Below, in pieces: positions 26,622 through 37,776 of a DNA stretch of 64,000 nt. A model generated the notes under the pieces. It did no database searches. It saw only the letters and a list, made by a program, of their open reading frames with translations, and was not told the origin of the DNA. The translations under genes and the position numbers were made by a program. The first letter of the stretch is position 1; every line of letters begins with the position of its first letter. This DNA is from Flavobacterium kingsejongi (GTDB taxonomy: Bacteria > Bacteroidota > Bacteroidia > Flavobacteriales > Flavobacteriaceae). The DNA lies in assembly GCF_003076475.1 (NCBI RefSeq), contig NZ_CP020919.1:3472001-3536000 (forward strand). The letters are read 5' to 3'.

Positions 26622-28262
26622 GGCTTTCGCATGGCCTATTGCGCTTTCCGTAATCTCATTTCCACTGAGCATTTGGGCGATTTCAATAATCCGGTCCTCA
26701 GTATTAAGGAGTTTCAATTCGGAAACGGTATTCTCACCCTGGGTAGATTTCGACACTTTATAATGCTGATCTCCTTTTGAGGCAATCTGTGGCAAATGCG
26801 TAATCGCAAACACCTGCATCTCCCGACTCATTTTTTTCATGATATCCCCCATTTTTTGCGCGATTTCACCAGAAACTCCGGTATCAATCTCATCAAAAAT
26901 TATTGTTGGAAGTTTAGAATACTCGGCCAGGATTGCTTTTACAGAAAGCATGATACGGGACATCTCCCCGCCGGAAGCGACTTTTTTTAGCAGTCCAAAA
27001 TCGGAACCTTTATTCGCAGAGAATAATAACTGTATTTCATCCTTTCCATTTTGGAAATATGAAGCTCTTGGATTGATTTCAATTGCAAAACGAGCATTTG
27101 GCATTCCCAGCAACTGCAGGATCCCAACAATTTTTTCCTGAAAAACCGGAATTGCTTTTTGTCTTTTCGCATGGATTTTTGCTGCGATTCCATCTAATTT
27201 CTCCGCAGCTGCTGCGATCTCTTTTTCAATGGATGCAATCTTAGCCTCCAGGCTGTCAAGCGCCATGACTTTGGTATCCAAGGCTTCCTGGATTTCCAAT
27301 AACTCCGCTACAGTAGTTACCTGGTGTTTCTTTTGTAAAGTATAGATCGCCTGAAGTTTCTGGTTGATCAGTTCCAATTGTTCCGGATCATTCAATAATT
27401 TCTCGGAATGTTCTGAGATCTCTTCTACGATATCATCCAGCTCTAAAAGCACACTATTCGTCCTTTCGTAAAACTGATTATACGTTGTTGAGAAAGAGGC
27501 AATTTTATGTAATGTATTTTTTATTTCTTTTAAATGCTGCAACACACCAATCTGGTCATCATTTGCAATCGCAGTTACTTTGACCAATGATTCCTTGATG
27601 AACTCAACATTATTGAGCTGTTCGAAACGTTCTTCCAATTCTTCCTGCTGCCCATTTTTTAACTGAGCCGTAAGAAGCTCCTCCAAAAGAAATGCATTGT
27701 AATCCTGCTCCTTAATAGCCTCCTGCCGTTCCACTATTAACTGGGCCAACTGGCTTTTTTGGGATTTATATTTTTTCAATACACTTTGATAATCCAATAC
27801 AAGCGGATTATTTTGCGCAATAGAATCAATGATTTGGAATTGGTAGAGTTCTTCTGATAATTCCTGTGTTTGATGCTGGGAATGGATATCGATAAGAAAG
27901 ACGCCTAATTCCTGAAGTTCCTGCAAATTGACAGGACTATCATTTATAAAAGCCCTTGATTTTCCGGACGGAAGTATTTCCCTCCTGATGATTGTCTCAT
28001 CTTCATAATCAAGGTCATTTTCTTCGAAAAATGGTCGAAGGCTGTATTTTGAGAGTTCGAAATGGGCTTCAATAACACATTTCTCATTTTTATCTTTTAG
28101 GGAAGCTAAGTCCGCTCTTTTTCCGAGAATCAATCCTAAAGCTCCTAAAACGATGGATTTCCCAGCTCCGGTTTCTCCGGTGATGATAGAAAACTGATCC
28201 GAAAAGGCTATATCCAGTTTTTCAATTAAAGCAAAGTTTTTTATAGAAAGAGTCGTGAGCAT
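26610..28262 (-). CDS. recN: DNA repair protein RecN
   Basis: 550 residues, full length. RecN is an SMC-like ATPase that acts at double-strand breaks. The N-terminal half has Walker A GETGAGKSIVLGAL (about 29-42). A long coiled-coil region spans about 150-370. The C-terminal half has the ABC signature SGGEMSRIMLSVKA and Walker B TIIFDEIDTGVSGE, then the H-loop AITHLPQIAS. It is the last gene of the leftward bamD-rpoZ-coaBC-porD-recN group, starting 86 bases after the porD stop. Confidence 0.95.
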   Translation of the reverse strand: MLTTLSIKNFALIEKLDIAFSDQFSIITGETGAGKSIVLGALGLILGKRADLASLKDKNEKCVIEAHFELSKYSLRPFFEENDLDYEDETIIRREILPSGKSRAFINDSPVNLQELQELGVFLIDIHSQHQTQELSEELYQFQIIDSIAQNNPLVLDYQSVLKKYKSQKSQLAQLIVERQEAIKEQDYNAFLLEELLTAQLKNGQQEELEERFEQLNNVEFIKESLVKVTAIANDDQIGVLQHLKEIKNTLHKIASFSTTYNQFYERTNSVLLELDDIVEEISEHSEKLLNDPEQLELINQKLQAIYTLQKKHQVTTVAELLEIQEALDTKVMALDSLEAKIASIEKEIAAAAEKLDGIAAKIHAKRQKAIPVFQEKIVGILQLLGMPNARFAIEINPRASYFQNGKDEIQLLFSANKGSDFGLLKKVASGGEMSRIMLSVKAILAEYSKLPTIIFDEIDTGVSGEIAQKMGDIMKKMSREMQVFAITHLPQIASKGDQHYKVSKSTQGENTVSELKLLNTEDRIIEIAQMLSGNEITESAIGHAKALLN

Positions 28263-28348
28263 TTGTTTTTATTTAAGGGCTTGTAAGTCTGAAAAAGCAG
28301 ACGTAAAGTTACAAATTAATAAGACAGACCTATTAAAACAAATCAAAA

Positions 28349-29239
28349 TCAGAACTTAATTTTTTCCCATTTAGCAGAATTTAAAGGAGAAATACGATTC
28401 AGATTGTCCAATAAATCGGTTACAGTAATTTTAGGGCCTCCGGAATAAATAGATACCAATTCATCTGACTTCGCATCAAAAAATACCCGGGTCAAAAAGG
28501 CATTTGGGCGAACATTATTTAATTTGCTCAGGGAACTAATAGCCACTTTTATTTTTTCTTTTGCAGTTGTCTGATTATCCCCCATCAAATCCAAACCTCC
28601 GGAATGATATTCGTATAGCGCTGCACGATAGGGAGCAAATGTATTCGAGAGTACATCTGAAATAAGGAAATAACGGTTTTGATTTCCATCGGACTGATTC
28701 CAGCCTTTATAACCGCTGGATTGGGCCACCGTCTGGATTGTTTTGGCCGCTTCATAATAAGGCGTTCCTCCTTCCGGAGCAAATGTATCGGCATCTATCC
28801 CAATAATCATATTGGCATAAAATGATACTACTGAAATCAGATTGGTATCAAAACTATTCGGATTGTAAAACAGATTTTCATATTCTACATACGTAAAATT
28901 AAAATCCTTATCATTATAATTGAATACCGGAGAGGAATACATGGAATTGAATACTGGCCGGGACGATTGTACCTGAATCGTTGCCACAAACTGATCTGAA
29001 TTGTATTCCGAAATATTAATAAACATCGAGCAGTCTATCTTTTCATTTTGCTTGTATGTCTGACTCGTCCATTTTGTATTATTGACAAAATCAGATAAAG
29101 ACCGTTCCAGGGTCTTGAATATTTTATTGTTTGCGTTGGTAATCCTGTCTGAGTTAATTTTAACGGAACAATTCAGTTCCTGTGCCTGCATCGAAATACC
29201 GGCAACCAATACGATCAAAAGACTTACTACTTTACGCAT
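28349..29239 (-). CDS. porD: Type IX secretion system protein PorD (DUF4835)
   Basis: 296 residues. A signal peptide is clear (VVSLLIVLVAGISMQAQ) followed by ELNCSVKINSDRI, the start of the DUF4835 family. Conserved stretches such as DCSMFINISEYNSDQFVATIQVQSSRPVF region (key words IQVQSSRPV) and FLTRVFFDAKSDELVSIYSG are seen. PorD was linked to T9SS assembly in Bacteroidetes genetics; its exact role in the envelope is unclear. The start overlaps the 3' end of coaBC by 13 bases, so translation may be coupled. The T9SS cargo gene at 22.5-24.4 kb is a possible client. Confidence 0.82.
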   Translation of the reverse strand: MRKVVSLLIVLVAGISMQAQELNCSVKINSDRITNANNKIFKTLERSLSDFVNNTKWTSQTYKQNEKIDCSMFINISEYNSDQFVATIQVQSSRPVFNSMYSSPVFNYNDKDFNFTYVEYENLFYNPNSFDTNLISVVSFYANMIIGIDADTFAPEGGTPYYEAAKTIQTVAQSSGYKGWNQSDGNQNRYFLISDVLSNTFAPYRAALYEYHSGGLDLMGDNQTTAKEKIKVAISSLSKLNNVRPNAFLTRVFFDAKSDELVSIYSGGPKITVTDLLDNLNRISPLNSAKWEKIKF

Positions 29240-30438
29240 ACTGTATTTATTATTTTATTTACTATATCTACCGCTACTGCTTCTTTTGATTTCAAAGGCA
29301 TTGGCTCGATCACAAAATCCTTATCGATAAAGGTTACTTTATTCGTAGCTTTACCAAATCCGGCCCCTTCATCATTCAGCGAATTCAGAACAATCAAATC
29401 TAAGTTTTTTTTCCGGATTTTCAACTTCGCATTCTCAATTTCATTTTCTGTTTCCAGCGCAAATCCAACTAAAAACTGGCCGGATTTCTTTTGCCCTAAA
29501 GAAGCGAGGATGTCTTTGGTTTTTTCCAGTTCAATAACGAGATCATTTTCTGCTTTTTTAATTTTTTGGGCAGCAACCGTTTTGGGCTTGTAATCGGCTA
29601 CTGCTGCCGCGGCAATCGCAACCGCAACCGTATCAAAATACAGATGGCAGGCATCGTACATTTCCTGAGCCGAAACGACCGGAATTACCGTCACATTAGC
29701 TTCCGCTTTAAGATGTGTAGGACCTGACACTAAAATCACATCAGCACCAAGGCCTGCTGCGACTTTTGCAAGGTCATACCCCATTTTCCCGGAAGAATGA
29801 TTTCCTATAAAACGTACAGGATCTATCGCTTCGTATGTAGGTCCGGCGGTAATCAGTATTTTTTTTCCCGCTAATGGTAATTTACCTCTGATATCCGCTT
29901 CCAGAAAAGCTACAATATTTTCAGGTTCTGCCATCCTGCCTTCTCCCGAAAGTCCACTGGCAAGTTCTCCCGATTCTGCCGGAATTATAGTATTCCCATA
30001 GCTTTTCAGGTGTTCAAAATTAGCCAGTGTGGAAGGATGCTTGTACATATCCAAATCCATAGCCGGAGCAAAATAAACAGGGCATTTGGCAGAAAGATAG
30101 GTCGCTACGAGTAAATTATCGCAGTTCCCGGAAGTTAATTTAGAAAGTGTATTGGCTGTGGCCGGAGCGATTAACATCAGGTCGGCCCACAATGCTAATT
30201 CTACATGGTTGTTCCAGACAGCATTTTCGTCCTGTTCATCATAAAAGGCAGAATGCACCGGATTTTTTGAAAGTGTGGATAGCGTCAACGGAGTGACAAA
30301 ATCCTTAGAAGCAGGTGTCATGATCACTTGGACATGTGCACCTGCTTTTAGTAAAAGTCGGACTAATGAAGCTGTCTTGTATGCAGCAATTCCACCAGAA
30401 ACTCCCAGTATTATTTTTTTACCGCTTAAAACAGACAT
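29227..30438 (-). CDS. coaBC: Bifunctional phosphopantothenoylcysteine decarboxylase / phosphopantothenate-cysteine ligase
   Basis: 403 residues. It makes 4'-phosphopantetheine for coenzyme A in two steps. The CoaC half (about 1-180) has the flavoprotein start KKIILGVSGGIAAYKTASLV, the active-site region LMLIAPATANTLSKLTSG, and PAMDLDMY. The CoaB half starts at KKILITAGPTYEAIDPVRFI with NHSSGKMGYDLA and later VGFALETEN and LDLIVLNSL. It starts 13 bases after the rpoZ stop. coaE is encoded elsewhere in the window (19.0-19.6 kb). Confidence 0.95.
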   Translation of the reverse strand: MSVLSGKKIILGVSGGIAAYKTASLVRLLLKAGAHVQVIMTPASKDFVTPLTLSTLSKNPVHSAFYDEQDENAVWNNHVELALWADLMLIAPATANTLSKLTSGNCDNLLVATYLSAKCPVYFAPAMDLDMYKHPSTLANFEHLKSYGNTIIPAESGELASGLSGEGRMAEPENIVAFLEADIRGKLPLAGKKILITAGPTYEAIDPVRFIGNHSSGKMGYDLAKVAAGLGADVILVSGPTHLKAEANVTVIPVVSAQEMYDACHLYFDTVAVAIAAAAVADYKPKTVAAQKIKKAENDLVIELEKTKDILASLGQKKSGQFLVGFALETENEIENAKLKIRKKNLDLIVLNSLNDEGAGFGKATNKVTFIDKDFVIEPMPLKSKEAVAVDIVNKIINTVCVK

Positions 30439-30450
30439 CGTTATTCTTTT

Positions 30451-30765
30451 TTATTTTGAATCCCTGTAATAGATTTTATCATCTAACCATTCCTGTACCG
30501 CTAATGCGTGTGGTTTTGGCAGTTTTTCATAAAATTTAGAAACTTCGATTTGTTCTTTATTTTCAAAAACTTCCTCGAGACTATCATTATAGGTAGCAAA
30601 TTCTTCTAATTTCTCCGTCAATTCTTTTTTGATTTCAGAATTGATCTGGTTAGCTCTTTTAGCTATAATAGTTATAGCCTCATACACATTACCTGTTGGC
30701 TCTTCAATAGTGCTTTTATTGTAGGTAATTGTATTAACCGGAGCAGTAGTCTTTTTTAAATCCAT
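30451..30765 (-). CDS. rpoZ: DNA-directed RNA polymerase omega subunit (RPB6-like)
   Basis: 104 residues. The central motif NVYEAITIIAKRANQIN (about 26-42) is the omega/RPB6 signature, in which the subunit clamps the beta' C-terminus. As is normal in Bacteroidetes, it carries an extended acidic C-terminal part (LEEFATYNDSLEEVFENKEQ) and is longer than the ~90-residue E. coli protein. It lies between bamD (8-base gap) and coaBC. Confidence 0.9.
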   Translation of the reverse strand: MDLKKTTAPVNTITYNKSTIEEPTGNVYEAITIIAKRANQINSEIKKELTEKLEEFATYNDSLEEVFENKEQIEVSKFYEKLPKPHALAVQEWLDDKIYYRDSK

Positions 30766-30773
30766 GACTTATT

Positions 30774-31568
30774 TTATTTAGAAAATTTTTGTAATTCAGT
30801 TTCAATATCAGCTAACATTTTGTCGGCTTTCTCTTTGTAATCTGGGTTTTCGGTAGCTTTGTTTAACGAACCATAAATAGTTTTAGCCTCATTAAGCCTT
30901 TCTTCTTTCTTGGAAGGAATACTATTCATTGCTAATTTATAGGCAGAATCCAATTTATAGAACAAAGCAGGTTCTTTATATTTCGTCCCCGGGTAATCCA
31001 GGATAAAATTGTCCAATGCTTTAATCGCTGCTTTGTAATCTGAAATCGTATTATATTGCTTCGCGATCTCAAAATATTTTTTCTCTAACTTTTCATTCAA
31101 TGCCTTAACCATAACATTCGCTTCTGGCAGGTATTCTGAATCCGGGTAATTATCAATAAAAACCTGTAACTTATCTAATGCTTTATAAGTATCTACCTGG
31201 TCCAATGAATAGACCGGTGAGATCTGTGCATAACTTTTAGCGCCTAAAAATGCAGCTTCCTCTCTCTTTTGCGATTTTGGATAAGCCGATGAGAAACTTT
31301 CAAACTGGTAACCGGAAAGATAATATTGTTTCGTCTTATAATACGACTGCGAAAACATATAAAATAACTTTTCCGCTTGTGGTTTCCCACGGTACGAAGG
31401 CGCTATTTGCTCAAAAAGGCGTATTGCCTTAGAATATTTTCCTTTTTCGTATAATTTTTCTGCAGTTGCATATTTAACAGCAACATCTTCTGATTTCAAT
31501 GCTTTTTGGAATTCACTACAGGAACTTAAAGTGACCAACAGTAATAATAATGCTAGAAATTTATTCAT
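30774..31568 (-). CDS. bamD: Outer membrane protein assembly factor BamD
   Basis: 264 residues. The N-terminus is a lipoprotein signal (FLALLLLLVTLSSC, lipobox LSSC at residue 17). Four to five TPR-type helical repeats follow (KYATAEKLYEKGKYSKAIRLFEQI, EKLFYMFSQSYYKTKQYYLS, DSEYLPEANVMVKAL), the BamD/YfiO fold. BamD sits on the periplasmic face of the outer membrane and works with BamA in beta-barrel insertion. It is the first gene of the bamD-rpoZ-coaBC-porD-recN group, with a good promoter just upstream. Confidence 0.92.
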   Translation of the reverse strand: MNKFLALLLLLVTLSSCSEFQKALKSEDVAVKYATAEKLYEKGKYSKAIRLFEQIAPSYRGKPQAEKLFYMFSQSYYKTKQYYLSGYQFESFSSAYPKSQKREEAAFLGAKSYAQISPVYSLDQVDTYKALDKLQVFIDNYPDSEYLPEANVMVKALNEKLEKKYFEIAKQYNTISDYKAAIKALDNFILDYPGTKYKEPALFYKLDSAYKLAMNSIPSKKEERLNEAKTIYGSLNKATENPDYKEKADKMLADIETELQKFSK

Positions 31569-31625
31569 TTTTGTCTTAAGGTTTCATTGATTACCAAGTC
31601 TCTACAGAACATGAAAAACCAACTG

Positions 31626-31655
31626 CAAATTTAGTTATTAATTAGAGATTACAAA
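31626..31655 (-). promoter_or_regulatory. Bacteroidetes-type promoter for the bamD operon
   Basis: On the minus strand TTTG (31652-31655) - 18 bases - TAAATTTG (31626-31633), matching the -33/-7 consensus. It lies 58 bases before the bamD start codon. Confidence 0.7.
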
Positions 31656-31731
31656 ACTTTTTTTTATCACTGGAAATAAACAAAAAAAGATGCCAAATTC
31701 ATGACATCTTATAAACTGTTTTCGTCGGGAT

Positions 31732-32238
31732 TTATTGTGTTACGTTTTGTCCGTTAAAATTCTTCATGTCATTATCAAACATGTATAACCCCCCTTTATC
31801 GTCACCGATTAAGTTGATTTTATCCAGGATTGTACGTGCCGATGCTTCCTCTTCAATTTGCTCTGCCACATACCATTGCAGGAAATTATGCGTCGCATAG
31901 TCTCTTTCCTCCAAACTGATATGAACCAGATTATTGATGCTTTGCGATACTTTTACTTCATGCTCATACAACTGCTTGAACAACGCCCGAAACGAAGAAT
32001 AATCCAGTAACGGTTCTTCGGTAGCAGATATTTTTGCCTGGCCGCCACGTTGGTTTACATACTTTACCAGCTTCAGCATGTGCATACGTTCTTCGTCAGA
32101 TTGTGCATACATAAAGGTAGCAATACCTTCAAATCCCTGAATTTCCGCCCAGGAGGCCATTGCTAAATATATTTGTGAAGAGTCAGACTCTACTTTTATC
32201 TGATTATTAATCGCTGCTTCTAAAGATACTGATAACAT
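31732..32238 (-). CDS. Ferritin (non-haem iron storage)
   Basis: 168 residues, standard bacterial ferritin length. The four-helix bundle carries the ferroxidase ligands: Glu17 in NQIKVESDSSQIYLAMA, Glu50 and His53 in SDEERMHMLKLV, and a later Glu/Gln cluster in QWYVAEQIEEEAS. It stores Fe3+ in a 24-subunit shell in the cytoplasm. It stands alone. Downstream, a short inverted sequence (AAAAAAAGATG... CATGACATCTT) near 31683-31712 may be its terminator. No Fur box was identified upstream. Confidence 0.93.
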   Translation of the reverse strand: MLSVSLEAAINNQIKVESDSSQIYLAMASWAEIQGFEGIATFMYAQSDEERMHMLKLVKYVNQRGGQAKISATEEPLLDYSSFRALFKQLYEHEVKVSQSINNLVHISLEERDYATHNFLQWYVAEQIEEEASARTILDKINLIGDDKGGLYMFDNDMKNFNGQNVTQ

Positions 32239-32389
32239 AGTTTTATATTTTCGGGTGGTTATTTTATAGGTATTATGGCAATCTCAAGTCCGTTCAGGAA
32301 TGCACTACAATTATAGCAAAAAGACTTCAAATGCCAGCCTATTGCTGCTGAAATTGTATCCTGAAACCTTAAAAGGAATTTAATTTCGG

Positions 32390-33271
32390 CTAATTTATTA
32401 TTTTCTTCACAAAGGCATCAATTCGGGATGCTAAATCTTCGTTAACATTTACTAAAGGCAATCGGACTGTGTTTTCCGATAGTTGTAATGATTTAAATAT
32501 TTCTTTGATTCCTCCTGGATTTCCCTGTTCAAAAATCATATCAATACTGTCTGCAATTTTATAATGCAATGCATAGGCCTCATCTACCTTACGCTCCAGC
32601 CCCAAACGAATCATTTGAGAAAATTCTTTTGGAAAGCCTTCTCCGATTACTGAAATCACCCCGGAACCACCTGCCAAAACCATTGGAAGTGCCACCATAT
32701 CATCTCCTGAAATTACCAGGAAATCTTTCGGTTTATCCTGTATCAGCCTCATGGCCTGTACAATATCTCCAGCCGCCTCTTTTATGGCAACGATATTCTT
32801 AAAATCATTTGCAAGACGCACTACTGTAGCAGGCAACATATTGCTTGCCGTCCTTCCGGGAACGTTATACAAGATAACCGGAACCGGCGAAGCTTCCGCT
32901 ATAGCTTTGAAATGTTGGTAAATTCCTTCTTGTGTTGGTTTGTTATAATACGGTGAAACCGATAAAATAGCTGCAAAAGCAGACAGGTCACGTGTTTTTA
33001 ATTCGGCTACAACTTCCATTGTATTATTGCCTCCCACTCCCAAAACTAAAGGTAATCGGCCTTTATTCGCTTCAATGATCGTTGCGATTACAGTTTCTTT
33101 TTCCTCTTTAGTCAACGTTGCAGGTTCTCCTGTAGTTCCCAGCACGACAAGATATTCTACACCGCCATCGATTACATAATTAACAATAGCCGCTAAAGCT
33201 GCTGTATCTACCGATAAATCTTTTTTAAATGGGGTTACAAGTGCAACTCCGGTACCAACTAATGATTGCAT
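32390..33271 (-). CDS. dapA: 4-hydroxy-tetrahydrodipicolinate synthase
   Basis: 293 residues, a TIM-barrel aldolase that condenses pyruvate and aspartate semialdehyde in the lysine/diaminopimelate pathway. Motifs are the TTGEPATL substrate loop (about 45-52), catalytic Tyr in [13 protein letters not shown] (about 134), Schiff-base Lys in [11 protein letters not shown] (about 162), and [10 protein letters not shown]. It starts six bases after the DUF6913 stop and is probably co-transcribed with it. Confidence 0.95.
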   Translation of the reverse strand: MQSLVGTGVALVTPFKKDLSVDTAALAAIVNYVIDGGVEYLVVLGTTGEPATLTKEEKETVIATIIEANKGRLPLVLGVGGNNTMEVVAELKTRDLSAFAAILSVSPYYNKPTQEGIYQHFKAIAEASPVPVILYNVPGRTASNMLPATVVRLANDFKNIVAIKEAAGDIVQAMRLIQDKPKDFLVISGDDMVALPMVLAGGSGVISVIGEGFPKEFSQMIRLGLERKVDEAYALHYKIADSIDMIFEQGNPGGIKEIFKSLQLSENTVRLPLVNVNEDLASRIDAFVKKIIN

Positions 33272-33277
33272 ATGGGA

Positions 33278-33796
33278 TTATATTTTATTAAGTATTTTTA
33301 GATATTTGAATAATTCCTCTGTAAAAACCTTATAATTCTCTACATTCGAATGAATCATAAAATGATTAAGCCGCTTATCAACAGTAGAGAATCCAACTTT
33401 AAAACGGGCTATTGAAGCATTGGTCACATATAGTAAAGGAGCTTTTTCCGTATCGTAATAACTGATTAGCATATCGAATTCCTGCGCTATAAAAGCCGCA
33501 ACGGATTCGTTCTTATTTTTCCCCTTCCACCCAATGTCTTTTCTGGTGAATGTTGGGTACAAATACACGTCGCTTTTTCGTTTTTTCTCGCGATAGACCA
33601 CAATCTGAACCTGATTCAGGGCAATTCCACGATCGGTTATCTTTTTAATCAAGGCTTCTTTTTCGATAAAATGTGTTTCATCAATCAGCAATCCAACAGT
33701 ATGAATCTTACGATCAGCATGGTTAGGAACGGTATCGGATAAACTTTTCTTAACGTTTTTTTTTATCGAAAAGTTCTTCAGGAAATTTAAAAACAT
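33278..33796 (-). CDS. DUF6913 family protein
   Basis: 172 residues, soluble, basic at the N-terminus (FLKNFSIKKNVKK) with a Rossmann-like alternation (HTVGLLIDETHFIEKEALIKK, QIVVYREKKRKSD, FDMLISYYDTEKAPLLYV). It matches the Flavobacteria-specific DUF6913 family, usually found next to dapA; function is unknown. A TAAATTTG box read leftward just upstream (33817-33824 region) may be its -7 element. Confidence 0.75.
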   Translation of the reverse strand: MFLNFLKNFSIKKNVKKSLSDTVPNHADRKIHTVGLLIDETHFIEKEALIKKITDRGIALNQVQIVVYREKKRKSDVYLYPTFTRKDIGWKGKNKNESVAAFIAQEFDMLISYYDTEKAPLLYVTNASIARFKVGFSTVDKRLNHFMIHSNVENYKVFTEELFKYLKILNKI

Positions 33797-33844
33797 AGTA
33801 CTTTTACTTGGAATACAAATTTAATCAAAATTAAGTCTTTACTA

Positions 33845-34624
33845 ATGACAAATCTAATAAACTACAAAGTTTTTAAAAAACAATTTGTTATATTTTTAAC
33901 TCTGGGCGTTCTTTTATCCTGCGCTCCAAAACACGAATACATTACCCGAATTGAGGGAAAAAAGATCGGGATCGACCAAAGCTATACTCCCGTAGATTCC
34001 ATCGAAAAATTCATTCGCCCGTACCGGGAACATATTGAACAGGATCTTGACAATGTATTATCCTACGCCCCGGTTACCTTTGACAAATCAAAAGGAGAAT
34101 GGCAAACCACAATAGGCAATCTACAATCGGATATTACCCTTGCCAAAGCCAATAAGGTATTCCAGCTAAGGGAACACAAATCTGTTGATATCTGCCTTTT
34201 GAATCATGGCGGAATCCGATCCACCATCCCTAAAGGGAATATCACCACCCGTACTGCTTTTGAAATTATGCCTTTTGAAAACAATCTCTTTGTCGTCGCA
34301 CTCAAAGGAGCTCAAATCGCAGAAATGGTAGAATACCTGATTAAAGCTAAAACACCACACCCTTTATCCGGGATGAGTTTTGCAATCGACAAAAATAACC
34401 AGCCTAAAAATATCCTGGTACAGGGACAACCACTTGAACTCGAAAAAACCTATTATGTAGCCACTAATGATTATTTGTACAATGGTGGTGACAGCATGTT
34501 TTTTTTCAAAAAAGCCATCAAATCCTATGACCTGGATTATAAATTACGAAATGTACTCATTGATTATTTCAAAGAAACCGATACCCTACCAGTACCGACC
34601 AATGCCCGAATCATCAAAGAATAA
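33845..34624 (+). CDS. 5'-nucleotidase C-terminal domain lipoprotein (UshA second half)
   Basis: 259 residues. A lipoprotein signal is likely (FLTLGVLLSCAPKHE, lipobox LLSC near residue 26). The rest matches only the C-terminal substrate-binding domain of UshA-type 5'-nucleotidases: GNLQSDITLAKANKV, ICLLNHGGIRSTIPKGNIT, and the nucleoside-stacking-type YLYNGGDSMFFF. No metallophosphatase domain is present. The next gene (34665) supplies exactly that domain, so the two proteins probably act together in the periplasm or at the outer membrane to hydrolyse nucleotides. Confidence 0.88.
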   Translation: MTNLINYKVFKKQFVIFLTLGVLLSCAPKHEYITRIEGKKIGIDQSYTPVDSIEKFIRPYREHIEQDLDNVLSYAPVTFDKSKGEWQTTIGNLQSDITLAKANKVFQLREHKSVDICLLNHGGIRSTIPKGNITTRTAFEIMPFENNLFVVALKGAQIAEMVEYLIKAKTPHPLSGMSFAIDKNNQPKNILVQGQPLELEKTYYVATNDYLYNGGDSMFFFKKAIKSYDLDYKLRNVLIDYFKETDTLPVPTNARIIKE

Positions 34625-34664
34625 CACAAAAGGAAAGCGTATCCCGAATTAGAGAATCAAAGAA

Positions 34665-35579
34665 ATGAAAAGAAGAAATTTTATACAGACCACTGCTGCA
34701 AGCTCTGCCTTATTAGTACTTCCCAGCTTACCGTTGATGAGTTTTAACCCATTGACCACAAAACACATAACCATACTCCACACGAACGACGTACACAGCC
34801 ACATTGATCCTTTTCCAGCCAGTGACCCCAAAAGCCCCAATATGGGCGGCGTTGCCAGAAGAGCTACATTAATTGACAGCATTCGAAAAGATAATCCAAA
34901 TGTACTATTACTTGATGCCGGAGACATTTTTCAGGGCACCCCATATTTCAACTATTATGGTGGTGAATTGGAATTCAAACTCATGAGTATGCTGCAATAC
35001 GATTTGGCAACACTGGGTAATCATGATTTTGACAATGGACTGGAAGGGTTCTTAGCCCAATTGCCTCATGCTAAATTTGAATTTGTATCTGCAAATTATG
35101 ATTTCTCCAATACCATATTACACGGCCATGTCAAACCGTATAAAACTTTTGTAAAAGACGGCATTAAAATTGGCGTTTTTGGACTTGGCGTTGAACTGAA
35201 TGGGCTTGTCGATAAAAAAATGTATCAGGAAACCATTTACAGCGATCCAACAGAAACTGCTCAGGAAATGACCCGGATCCTAAAAAAAGACGAAAAATGC
35301 GACCTGATAATCTGCCTTTCTCACATTGGCTACCAATATAAAAATCAGCCAGATAAAATCTGTGACCTTAAACTTGCTGCCCAAACCAGGGATATCGATT
35401 TGATTATTGGAGGACATACCCACACTTTCCTGGAAAAACCAACAATTGTAAAAAACCTCGACAGTATTGACACATTAGTCAACCAAGTGGGCTGTTACGG
35501 CATCAATTTAGGTCGTATTGACTTCTACTTTGATGATGATAAATCCAAATCACATACCGGACGCACCATAGTTGTATAA
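34665..35579 (+). CDS. Metallophosphatase (UshA first half), Tat-exported
   Basis: 304 residues. The N-terminus MKRRNFIQTTAASSALLVLP is a twin-arginine signal. Metal ligands of the calcineurin-like phosphatase fold are visible: LHTNDVHSHIDPF, LLDAGDIFQGTPYFNY, TLGNHDFDNG, ICLSHIGY and GGHTHTFLEKP. The 5'-nucleotidase C-terminal domain is missing and is encoded by the preceding gene 40 bases upstream. Tat export fits a protein that folds around its two metal ions before crossing the membrane. Confidence 0.92.
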   Translation: MKRRNFIQTTAASSALLVLPSLPLMSFNPLTTKHITILHTNDVHSHIDPFPASDPKSPNMGGVARRATLIDSIRKDNPNVLLLDAGDIFQGTPYFNYYGGELEFKLMSMLQYDLATLGNHDFDNGLEGFLAQLPHAKFEFVSANYDFSNTILHGHVKPYKTFVKDGIKIGVFGLGVELNGLVDKKMYQETIYSDPTETAQEMTRILKKDEKCDLIICLSHIGYQYKNQPDKICDLKLAAQTRDIDLIIGGHTHTFLEKPTIVKNLDSIDTLVNQVGCYGINLGRIDFYFDDDKSKSHTGRTIVV

Positions 35580-35606
35580 TGCTCATGGTCTTTTTCTGTC
35601 CAAAAT

Positions 35607-35653
35607 AAAAACAGCCAAACTATCTTGTTTTAAGATGTTTGGCTGTTTTTATT
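35607..35653. terminator. Strong bidirectional terminator between nucleotidase genes and ligA
   Basis: Perfect 14-base stem AAAAACAGCCAAAC (35607-35620) / GTTTGGCTGTTTTT (35637-35650), with inner pairing ATCTT/AAGAT. It lies between converging transcription units. Confidence 0.9.
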
Positions 35654-35706
35654 ATTACTGGTAAACTAAACAGTAACTCCCAAATAGTAGCTGTAAATTT
35701 TGAACA

Positions 35707-37740
<2,034 letters not shown>

Positions 37741-37776
37741 CTAAAATAACCATTTTTTACTAAAATCAACCGCTTT

